From: Bacteroidota bacterium
GTDB lineage: Bacteria; Bacteroidota; Bacteroidia; Flavobacteriales_F; PHOS-HE28
Length of the DNA: 12,014 bases
Direction of reading: 5' to 3'
NCBI GenBank assembly: GCA_023428865.1
Contig: JAEYWT010000118.1
Location: 1 to 12,014 of the forward strand
Shown: one piece after another, positions 1 through 7,258 of the stretch
Layout of the letters: the number at the start of each line of letters is the position of its first letter
How positions within the stretch are numbered: position 1 is the first letter of the stretch
Notes under the pieces: model-generated
Told to the model about the DNA's origin: nothing
The model's database searches: none
Seen by the model: the letters and a program-made list of their open reading frames with translations, nothing else
Made by a program: the position numbers and the translations under genes

Positions 1-237
1 ATCGTGTACCGCGCCTCAACGGACAATTTCGTGGTGATGGACCGGCATTGCCCCTACCAGCCCGCCGAATTCTGTCGCGTGTTCGTAGATGATACCGAGA
101 TCATGGCGCGTGATACCGCCTGCTGCCAATCGGCTTTCAGTATCGTAGATGGCACGGTGATCCAAGGGCCGGCCGCACTGAACCTGCAACGGTACAACAC
201 CACCTTCAACGGTACTATCCTACGGATCTACAACTGA
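1..237 (+). CDS. C-terminal part of a degenerate Rieske-fold protein (5' end outside window)
   Basis: This reading frame is already open at base 1 and has no convincing start inside the window, so the gene is cut at its 5' end. The visible 78 residues resemble the C-terminal half of Rieske [2Fe-2S] domain proteins common in Bacteroidota: a VYRAS strand, then MDRHCPY, then CCQSAFSIVDG, then a GPA...L.RY motif and a final ILRIYN strand. In a canonical Rieske domain the ligands are CxH and CPxH. Here CxH reads CPY. In the second motif, aligned on the S-x-F that follows, the Cys ligand position is Thr and the His position is Cys. Cluster binding in the usual form is therefore doubtful, and the four cysteines present might serve another role. 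Fold assignment is from recognised motifs, and function is unknown. A strong terminator follows the stop codon. Confidence 0.7.
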   Translation: MVYRASTDNFVVMDRHCPYQPAEFCRVFVDDTEIMARDTACCQSAFSIVDGTVIQGPAALNLQRYNTTFNGTILRIYN

Positions 238-256
238 ACCGGACCCAGGGAAAATG

Positions 257-287
257 AAAAGGCCCGCCTGGTAGCGGGCCTTTTTCT
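257..287. terminator. Bidirectional intrinsic terminator
   Basis: A perfect 7-bp stem GGCCCGC (261-267) / GCGGGCC (274-280) with a 6-base loop is flanked by AAAA on the left (257-260) and TTTTT on the right (281-285). The A and T tracts lengthen the stem and supply a U-tract on both strands. It lies between the convergent ends of the Rieske-like gene (stop at 237) and ahcY (stop at 303), so it can terminate both. Confidence 0.88.
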
Positions 288-302
288 TGTGGTAGTCGAG
301 GA

Positions 303-1628
<1,326 letters not shown>

Positions 1629-1634
1629 TGGCCG

Positions 1635-1666
1635 CAAAGGTAGGGGTTTGTTGGGTCGGATGGCAA
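1635..1666 (-). promoter_or_regulatory. Bacteroidota-type promoter of ahcY
   Basis: On the minus strand the sequence reads TTG (1664-1666), 21 bases, then TACCTTTG (1635-1642), matching the TAnnTTTG -7 consensus of Bacteroidota with a TTG-type -33 element. The -7 box ends only 6 bases before the ATG, so transcription should begin at or next to the start codon. Confidence 0.7.
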
Positions 1667-1829
1667 GCGTTGAGAATTCGTGGGCCCTGATGCAAATGGC
1701 TGTTATTCAGCATTTAGCACAAGTGACTTACCCACATAAGGACTTTACGTGCCCATGCTAAACCGATGAACAGTGGTTTTGTTCGCTGGCTGCCTCGGAG
1801 CCTTCATGAAGAAGTTCCCCAACAGGCTC

Positions 1830-3059
1830 TCAGCGGGATACGGCTTCTTGGTAGAGACGCTCGGTGTCCGCCGCTTTCTTGGCCCAAGTGAATTCAGAGA
1901 CCACGCGCTGGTGGCCTGTCTCTCCAAGCTGCTTCCGTAAGTTGTTGTCAGCGGCGAGCTTGCGCATGGCGGTTGCCAGGTCGTCGATCACTTGCGGGAT
2001 ATTCCGCGCTTCAATGGCGAAACCAGTGCTATCGCTCACATACACCCCCGGCCCACCGAGCTTCAGACATACCACGGGTTTGCGCATCTCCATGGCCTCG
2101 AGCAGAACGAATCCGCCGGAATCGTGCAAGCTGGGATGGACCAGCACATCGGCCATCTGGAATTGTGCCAGGCCATCGCGCCAAGGCAATTCACCGGTGA
2201 AGGTGACCTTGTCCCGAATGCCCAACCGATCCACCAAGGCTTGCAGACGGCCCATCTCCGGCCCATTACCCACCACCACGAATTCGGCATGAGGCAAGTC
2301 GGCTTTGGCGAAGGCTTCCAGTCCGAAGTGGAAACCTTTCCAGTGCAAGAGCCTACCAACGCTAATGAAACGCACTTTGCCATCGGCCGGGCGCGGCTCG
2401 TGATCGCCTAGGCCACCGGGGGTGATCCCGATGCTGGACATCACGCGAAGGTCCTTCACCCCCAACCGACGCATGCGTGCGGCGGTGTCCTCCGAACAGG
2501 CTACGGCGATGGTAGATGCTTTCGCTGTGCGCGATAATGCCGGATCACGTTCGAAGACCCAGCGCATCAGCGCACGGAGGTTCTCCTCGAACAAGCCCTT
2601 CAACCCTACTCCGCGCAGGAACCCAGGCGGCGCGGATTCCCCGCCACCCAATGGACCCCAAACGAAGGGTATGCCCAACGCAGCACCGGCACTTGGCATC
2701 CAGTAGCGCACGTAGGTGACATGGTGTACCAGATCGAACCGATGCTCTGCATGCATGCGCTTGGCCAGCTTGGCAGCGCCGATGTTCCAGAGGTAATAGT
2801 AGAGGTTCACCGTGAACTGGATCTTCCACATCCACTGGGTCCACGAAGGCATGGCGTGGTAGACTATGTGGAGATTCCGTTCGCCGTGCTTCGCCAACCA
2901 CGCCTCGATCCTGTCCTTGTGCGAAGGATCCGTGATCACCCATACGGGCTTATCGCGCGAGGCCGCGTAGGCGCAGTTCCAGCCCACTGCGGGTTCGCTA
3001 CCGCGCTCGGGTTCGCACGCGAAGGCGATCTGCAGGACTTTGAGGGGGCGCTGGCTCAT
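1830..3059 (-). CDS. GT4-family (GT-B fold) glycosyltransferase
   Basis: A 409-residue retaining-type glycosyltransferase expected to move a sugar from an activated donor onto a lipid or polysaccharide acceptor at the cytoplasmic face; substrate unknown. The N-terminal Rossmann half begins with KVLQIAFACEPERGSE (7-22), with WGPLGGGES at 134-142. The C-terminal half is a typical Glycos_transf_1 domain: VGRLLHWKG (234-242), VVGNGPE (262-268), VTFTGELPW (285-293), ADVLVHPSLHDSGGF (303-317) and LLEAM (319-323). The usual E-x7-E donor motif reads D313-x7-E321 here, in a DSGG context that I recognise from a subset of GT4 enzymes. The frame is open far upstream (to 3476), but the ATG at 3057-3059 is preferred because homologous sequence begins there and a TACGTTTG promoter box lies 6 bases before it. 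It is divergent from the GGGP synthase gene; a shared glycolipid role is only a guess. Confidence 0.9.
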   Translation of the reverse strand: MSQRPLKVLQIAFACEPERGSEPAVGWNCAYAASRDKPVWVITDPSHKDRIEAWLAKHGERNLHIVYHAMPSWTQWMWKIQFTVNLYYYLWNIGAAKLAKRMHAEHRFDLVHHVTYVRYWMPSAGAALGIPFVWGPLGGGESAPPGFLRGVGLKGLFEENLRALMRWVFERDPALSRTAKASTIAVACSEDTAARMRRLGVKDLRVMSSIGITPGGLGDHEPRPADGKVRFISVGRLLHWKGFHFGLEAFAKADLPHAEFVVVGNGPEMGRLQALVDRLGIRDKVTFTGELPWRDGLAQFQMADVLVHPSLHDSGGFVLLEAMEMRKPVVCLKLGGPGVYVSDSTGFAIEARNIPQVIDDLATAMRKLAADNNLRKQLGETGHQRVVSEFTWAKKAADTERLYQEAVSR

Positions 3060-3065
3060 GGCGGG

Positions 3066-3073
3066 CAAACGTA
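3066..3073 (-). promoter_or_regulatory. -7 box of the glycosyltransferase promoter
   Basis: The minus strand reads TACGTTTG, an exact TAnnTTTG match, ending 6 bases before the ATG of the glycosyltransferase. I do not see a clear TTG -33 element at the expected spacing. The geometry is identical to that at ahcY, which supports both the promoter and the chosen start. Confidence 0.55.
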
Positions 3074-3209
3074 CAGGGCAGAATGGGCCTTGAACGCGAT
3101 CCGGCACACGATGTTCCGACAAGGCCATGAACACAACCGTTGGTGGGCGTTCTCGTTCCTGTTGGATGAACGACGGTCGCATCCGCGTGGGTCGCCGTAT
3201 GTTCGCACG

Positions 3210-3950
3210 ATGGGCCACGTGTTGCAGCTGATGGAGACCGCCCGGCAGGAAGGCCGGAAGATGCTGGCCGTGCTGATCGACCCGGACTTCGGCCAGGACC
3301 AGGAGCGCTTGGACCGCACGGTGCAGAACGCCTGCATGGCCAAGGCGGACCTGATCTTCGTTGGTGGTAGCTTGCTCACTTCGGCCGCTTTCGACCGGTG
3401 TGTACAACGGGTGAAACAGCTGAGCGATCGCCCGGTGGTACTTTTCCCCGGGAGTCCGTCGCAATTGAGCGCACATGCCGATGCGGTGCTCTTCCTTTCC
3501 TTGATCAGTGGGCGCAACCCGGAACTACTGATCGGCCACCACGTAACGGCGGCACCCACCGTGAAAGCACTGGGGATCGAAGCCATACCTACCGCATACA
3601 TGTTGGTGGATGGAGGCAAACCCACCACGGTGAGCTATGTGAGCCAGACCCTTCCCATTCCGCACGACAAACCGGGGATCGCGGCAGCCACCGCATTGGC
3701 CGGCACCTACCTCGGCCTACGTACCATCTATATGGATACGGGCAGCGGTGCCGCGCGCACGGTAAGCCCGGCGATGATCAACGCGGTGCGCTCGCAGGTG
3801 GAGGCGCCGATCATCGTGGGTGGTGGCATCACGGATGCGCACACGGCACGCACCTTATGCGAAGCTGGCGCCGACGTATTGGTGGTAGGCACAGCCTTCG
3901 AGCAAGACCCCGAGCACATCTTCGCCATGAGCGAGGCAGTGCATGGGTGA
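3210..3950 (+). CDS. Geranylgeranylglyceryl phosphate synthase family protein (PcrB/GGGPS, group II)
   Basis: TIM-barrel prenyltransferase of 246 residues. Characterised relatives couple a polyprenyl diphosphate (geranylgeranyl diphosphate in most Bacteroidota-type enzymes) to sn-glycerol 1-phosphate through an ether bond, the first archaeal-lipid step. Visible motifs: LIDPD at 22-26, VGGS at 51-54, LFPGSPSQ at 78-85, SGRNPELLIGHH at 100-111, YMDTGSGA at 174-181, VGGGI at 203-207 and VVGTAFE near 225-231. The last three form the phosphate and glycerophosphate-binding side. The start at 3210 was chosen because the family begins about 20 residues before the LIDPD strand; the frame remains open to 2721 but that stretch lies opposite the glycosyltransferase. 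A TAnnTTTG-like box (TATGTTCG, 3198-3205, one mismatch) sits just before the ATG. The gene converges on the TonB receptor with only 10 bases between stop codons. The true product in this organism is not known. Confidence 0.92.
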   Translation: MGHVLQLMETARQEGRKMLAVLIDPDFGQDQERLDRTVQNACMAKADLIFVGGSLLTSAAFDRCVQRVKQLSDRPVVLFPGSPSQLSAHADAVLFLSLISGRNPELLIGHHVTAAPTVKALGIEAIPTAYMLVDGGKPTTVSYVSQTLPIPHDKPGIAAATALAGTYLGLRTIYMDTGSGAARTVSPAMINAVRSQVEAPIIVGGGITDAHTARTLCEAGADVLVVGTAFEQDPEHIFAMSEAVHG

Positions 3951-3960
3951 AGGTGGCACA

Positions 3961-6363
3961 TCAGAACCGCACCGTTACACCACCCAGCACGTTCAACGGT
4001 GCCTGTGGGTATAGGCCGATCATCTCCATCCGCCGATCGTTCTCGAAGTAGCTATACACCCAACCATTGCTCTCGTACAATTCGCTGAAGAGGTTGCGCA
4101 CGGTGAGGTTGAAGTCGATGGCCTTGGTGCCTTTGGCGAACACGGTCACGTTGGCACGCAGGTCGTTCACCACGTAGGCATCGAGCATGCGGTCGGCGCT
4201 GCCGGTATTGTCCAGGTATTGTTGACCTACGTATTTGGTAACGAAAGTGAGGTCGGCATGGCCTTTGGCAGGTTCATTCCAAAGGCGGTAAGCGAGCTCG
4301 CTGCCGGCGATCACAGCTGGTGAGAAGGCCAGATCGGTGGTGCCGTTTGCGATGGCGCGTTGCCCCCAGGTATCCCAGTCGTCCACGTACTCGGTGAAGT
4401 CGTTCACCTTGTTGCTGCTGAAGGTGGCATTGGCACGCCATGTCAAGCGGCGCATAGGTTGTACAGCGAACATGAGCTCCACACCGGCGCGGTAGCTGGA
4501 AGCAACGTTCGTGCGCAACGCTGCACCCACATCGTTCAGCTCACCGGTCAACACGAGCTGGTCGGTGTAATCCATGTAATAGGCGTTCACCCCAGCGCTG
4601 AAACGGCCACTGCGGCGCTCGTATCCGAGTTCGTAATCGAGCAAGCGCTCGCTGCTGGGGCGGCTATCCGGCGTGGTCTCCTCCAAGTCGTTCCGGTTGG
4701 GCTCGCGATTCGCTACAGCGAACGACGCGTACGCTCGGCCACCCTCGTGTACACGCCACAACACACCCGCCTTCGGGTTGAAGAAGGTGTAGGCAACACG
4801 CTGAGTGATGTTCTCCAGATCTCGGTTGAATCCGAGGAACGAATAGTCCACCTGCCGGACTTGCGCATCGCCGTACATATCGACACGTTCATTGATCGAA
4901 TACGTCAGCTTGGCGAAAACGTTGGCATCGGTCTTGCGCGCATCGTTGTCATAGTACCGATCACGGATGTTGAGATCACCCGCATAACGCGCCCAAATGA
5001 CCTCGCCGAAGTGATCGTTCGCGAAATGGCTGTAGTTGCCGCCGAGCACCAAGCGGTGTACACCCAGCTTGATATCGGTACTGATGTTGGCTCCAGTGAG
5101 GGTATTGTCCAACCAGCGACGACGGATGATGTCTGTAGTTGTGATCGTATCGCCGTTGATCACCGCCGGTGCGATACCATAAGTGGAAAGACCGTCGGCC
5201 TCGCGGAACTGTTCGAAGAAGCCCTGGCCCACGATGCGGAACAAGGTGATGTTGAGGCTAGCCTTGTCACTGATGCGCTGATCGAACAGCAGTTGGTAAT
5301 GCGCCTGATCGTAGTCGTCCACTTCGTTCTCGTAGCTGTATGGATTGTACGTGCGGTTGGTGTCGATGATGGCGGGATCCACACCGGCCCACGCCTGGTA
5401 AGTGACCTCTTTGCCCCGGAAGGTGATGAAGCGTAAGGAACTGCGGCGCGATGCACTTTCCCAGGCGCCTTGCAGGAAGTAGCTCTTCAGATCGGCGGTG
5501 GCGCGATCCACATAACCATCGCTGGTGATGGACGAAAGCCGCATGTCGAGGCTGAACTTCGACCCATCTTCGGCACCCAACAAGCCGGTGCCTGCACTGA
5601 CCGAGTAGCGTTGCGTATTGAAGGATCCGCCGCTGGCACTCACCAGTCCCCATGCATCACGCCTCACGCTGGTGGTGCGCAGGTTGATGCTCGCACCGAA
5701 CGCTGCAGGGCCATTGGTGCTGGTACCCACACCGCGCTGGATCTCGATATCCTCAGCGCTACTGGCGATGTCCGGCATGTTCACGAGAAAGGCCCCCTGA
5801 CTTTCCGGATCGTTGAACGGTACGCCGTTGAGGGTGATGTTGGTTCGTGTGGCGTCGCTGCCACGGATGCGCATGTAGGTGTAACCGATACCGGTGCCAC
5901 CGTCGCTGGTGCTTACCACACTGGGTTGCAATTCGAGCAGGTATGGCAGGTCCACGCCTGTGTTGATGCGCTGTAATTCCTCGCGCGTCACCACCGTCTT
6001 GGCGAACGGCGCACGATCACCGGCCCGCAAGGCGCTCACTTCAGCTTCGCGCAATACCGTGGTATTGGCTCGCATGATCACATTGTGCTCATTGGGACCG
6101 GTCAACAGTTGCAAGACCGTATCAACGGGAAGATATCCGACGTAGGAAAGGCGCAAGCGCAATTCTCCAGAACGCAAGCCGGTAATGGAGTACTGCCCTG
6201 CACGATCGGTACTGGCGCCGAAGAGACGCTCTTCACCCACCACGATGTGCACGCCCTCCAAGGGTTCGTTCGTGTCGCTTGTGACCAAGCCTGCCAGACG
6301 CGTTTGTGTTTGGGCTGAGAGGGTGATCGCGAGGGCCGCGACGAAAGCCAAGATGTGTTTCAT
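3961..6363 (-). CDS. TonB-dependent outer-membrane receptor, probably for thiamine or a thiamine compound
   Basis: An 800-residue beta-barrel receptor that uses TonB/ExbBD energy to import a ligand across the outer membrane. It has a Sec signal peptide (about 1-20, MKHILAFVAALAI then SAQTQ), a CarboxypepD_reg-like beta-sandwich domain at about 22-100 as is usual in Bacteroidota receptors, a plug domain at about 117-232 (YMRIRGSDATRTNITLNG at 163-180, VPFNDPESQGAF, IEIQRGVGTSTNG), and a barrel from about 235 to the end. It closes with an alternating strand ending in aromatic Phe (GGVTVRF), as expected for BamA-dependent insertion. No partner SusD-like lipoprotein is encoded nearby, which fits a small-molecule rather than a glycan receptor. 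The TPP riboswitch in its leader is the main evidence for the substrate: thiamine, a phosphorylated form or a precursor. The start is the ATG directly before the signal peptide. The gene is intact. Confidence 0.93.
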   Translation of the reverse strand: MKHILAFVAALAITLSAQTQTRLAGLVTSDTNEPLEGVHIVVGEERLFGASTDRAGQYSITGLRSGELRLRLSYVGYLPVDTVLQLLTGPNEHNVIMRANTTVLREAEVSALRAGDRAPFAKTVVTREELQRINTGVDLPYLLELQPSVVSTSDGGTGIGYTYMRIRGSDATRTNITLNGVPFNDPESQGAFLVNMPDIASSAEDIEIQRGVGTSTNGPAAFGASINLRTTSVRRDAWGLVSASGGSFNTQRYSVSAGTGLLGAEDGSKFSLDMRLSSITSDGYVDRATADLKSYFLQGAWESASRRSSLRFITFRGKEVTYQAWAGVDPAIIDTNRTYNPYSYENEVDDYDQAHYQLLFDQRISDKASLNITLFRIVGQGFFEQFREADGLSTYGIAPAVINGDTITTTDIIRRRWLDNTLTGANISTDIKLGVHRLVLGGNYSHFANDHFGEVIWARYAGDLNIRDRYYDNDARKTDANVFAKLTYSINERVDMYGDAQVRQVDYSFLGFNRDLENITQRVAYTFFNPKAGVLWRVHEGGRAYASFAVANREPNRNDLEETTPDSRPSSERLLDYELGYERRSGRFSAGVNAYYMDYTDQLVLTGELNDVGAALRTNVASSYRAGVELMFAVQPMRRLTWRANATFSSNKVNDFTEYVDDWDTWGQRAIANGTTDLAFSPAVIAGSELAYRLWNEPAKGHADLTFVTKYVGQQYLDNTGSADRMLDAYVVNDLRANVTVFAKGTKAIDFNLTVRNLFSELYESNGWVYSYFENDRRMEMIGLYPQAPLNVLGGVTVRF

Positions 6364-6368
6364 GTTCG

Positions 6369-6420
6369 CTCCGCTGAAGTGTAGGTCGTTGCGCGGAGGA
6401 ACCCCACGAGCTGTGGGACT
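6369..6420 (-). promoter_or_regulatory. Putative expression platform of the TPP riboswitch
   Basis: Between the aptamer and the ATG the transcript can form CCCAC-AGCTC-GTGGG (6403-6417) and a 6-bp stem CTCCGC/GCGGAG (6393-6398 with 6369-6374, 18-base loop) that ends 5 bases before the start codon. The GGGA at the aptamer's 3' edge (6423-6426) can alternatively pair with TCCC (6415-6418), which would exclude the first hairpin. No U-tract follows either stem, so control at translation start is more likely than termination. The pairings are read by eye. Confidence 0.35.
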
Positions 6421-6421
6421 G

Positions 6422-6489
6422 ATCCCTTGGCAGCATTACCTGCCCAGGTTCTTCGGGTTTGATCTCAGCCTTTTCAGGGGCACCCCGTT
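6422..6489 (-). promoter_or_regulatory. TPP riboswitch (THI element) aptamer
   Basis: The minus strand carries the THI-box landmarks in the correct order: CGGGGTGCC, then GGCTGAGATCAAACCC, then GAACCTGGGCAGGTAATGC, then TGCCAAGGGA. GGGT can pair with ACCC to form P2, the CTGAGA pyrimidine-sensor loop is exact, P3 is short, and GGCAG/CTGCC closes the pyrophosphate-sensor arm. It lies 59 bases upstream of the TonB receptor start. The ligand thiamine pyrophosphate normally switches such genes off, so the receptor should be made when thiamine is scarce. Confidence 0.95.
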
Positions 6490-6500
6490 GCACGACGATA

Positions 6501-6532
6501 CAAAGGTAGGACCGGAACGGACTAGAAGCCAA
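6501..6532 (-). promoter_or_regulatory. Promoter of the riboswitch-TonB receptor transcript
   Basis: The minus strand has TTG (6530-6532), 21 bases, then TACCTTTG (6501-6508), the same two elements and spacing as at ahcY. Initiation is expected near 6494, just before the aptamer, giving a leader of roughly 130 bases. Confidence 0.72.
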
Positions 6533-6571
6533 CGATCATGCACGCACCTCTTCCTCGCCTCTCTTTCTGCT

Positions 6572-7153
6572 TCACGGTATCGAATGGCCTTGTATCAGCA
6601 CATCCACTAGGTTCGTGGCGGTGCGCATGCGTTGTTCATGGGTGCCTTCGATTATCGTGTACGGTAAGCTGAGCGCTTTCAGCTCGCGTTGCCAAACCTC
6701 GAAAAGGCGGTCGCGGTCGTGCGGGTTCTCGCGGAATGGATCGGGTTCCCATGGAATGTCCGGTCGGCAGAGCAAGCGCCAGGTGTAGCGCGTCTCCTGC
6801 ACCGAACGGTCGATCTCCGGATGCACGCGACCGTATTTCTCCTGGCTCCAGATCCTGATGTTGAGTGTGTCGGTGTCATAGAAAACCGGTCTGCGAATTC
6901 GTTCCATCTGTTCCGGCTGCTGACCACTGATGGCGGCTTCGTGCTCGCGAACAACGTCTTCCGCCCCAGCATGCAACTCTTCTATCGACCGTGTGATCTC
7001 CAACAGATCATGTTCTTCATAAGGTCGTTCGATCCCTTCCAGATATTCACGCGAGACCTCACTGATATAGCCACCGTGGTAATGCACCATCAGCGCTTCG
7101 GCCAAACTGGTCTTGCCTGAACTTTCGGGGCCTACGATGGCGATCTTCAACAT
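6572..7153 (-). CDS. NadR-like P-loop kinase/ATPase (AAA_28 family)
   Basis: A 193-residue cytosolic P-loop protein like the C-terminal ribosylnicotinamide kinase domain of NadR, here without a nucleotidyltransferase or DNA-binding domain. Visible motifs: Walker A GPESSGKT at 8-15, SEVSREYLE at 31-39 (the family's V-x-E-x-x-R-E-Y block), FYDTDTL at 91-97 as the Walker-B-like segment, and CRPDIPWEPDPFRENPHDR at 129-147, matching the D-I-P-W...D-x-x-R-E lid of the NadR kinase family. Two activities are plausible: nicotinamide riboside kinase, or a thiamine-related kinase working with the riboswitch-controlled receptor and the PnuC-family permease in this window. Sequence alone does not decide. 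It lies upstream of the riboswitch, so it is not controlled by it, although I see no terminator between the two genes and readthrough is possible. It is divergent from the T9SS protein gene. Confidence 0.85.
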   Translation of the reverse strand: MLKIAIVGPESSGKTSLAEALMVHYHGGYISEVSREYLEGIERPYEEHDLLEITRSIEELHAGAEDVVREHEAAISGQQPEQMERIRRPVFYDTDTLNIRIWSQEKYGRVHPEIDRSVQETRYTWRLLCRPDIPWEPDPFRENPHDRDRLFEVWQRELKALSLPYTIIEGTHEQRMRTATNLVDVLIQGHSIP

Positions 7154-7182
7154 GGATGGTACCGATCGGTGTGGACCGAAAG

Positions 7183-7190
7183 TAACTTTC
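7183..7190 (+). promoter_or_regulatory. Possible -7 box upstream of the T9SS protein gene
   Basis: TAACTTTC matches TAnnTTTG at all but the last base and would give a leader of roughly 60 bases. It is the right half of a 13-base perfect palindrome (7178-7190). No clear -33 element is visible, so this is a weak call. Confidence 0.3.
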
Positions 7191-7258
7191 CATCACGAAT
7201 GAAGCAGCGTTCACGCGGGCGATGCTCGTCTTCTCTCCGAAACCCGATCTCCATGATC

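Noticed and set aside
1713..1762. 7-bp inverted repeat TTTAGCA (1713-1719) / TGCTAAA (1756-1762) between the glycosyltransferase and ahcY
   Set aside because: The loop is 36 bases, the stem is weak and no U-tract follows, so it is not a convincing terminator. Otherwise I see only the ahcY promoter in this 200-base gap.
1745..1927. 60-codon minus-strand open frame overlapping the 3' end of the glycosyltransferase gene
   Set aside because: It overlaps the real gene in another frame, and has no start signal or recognisable sequence.
2721..3209. Upstream extension of the GGGP synthase frame
   Set aside because: It overlaps the glycosyltransferase on the other strand; family proteins begin about 20 residues before LIDPD, which fits the ATG at 3210.
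3060..3476. Upstream extension of the glycosyltransferase frame
   Set aside because: It runs over the GGGP synthase gene and past the promoter box; recognisable glycosyltransferase sequence starts at the ATG at 3059.
4360..5436. A 358-codon open frame on the plus strand, antisense to the TonB receptor
   Set aside because: It lies wholly within an intact, well-recognised receptor gene, has no domain I recognise, and long antisense frames are common in GC-rich coding sequence.
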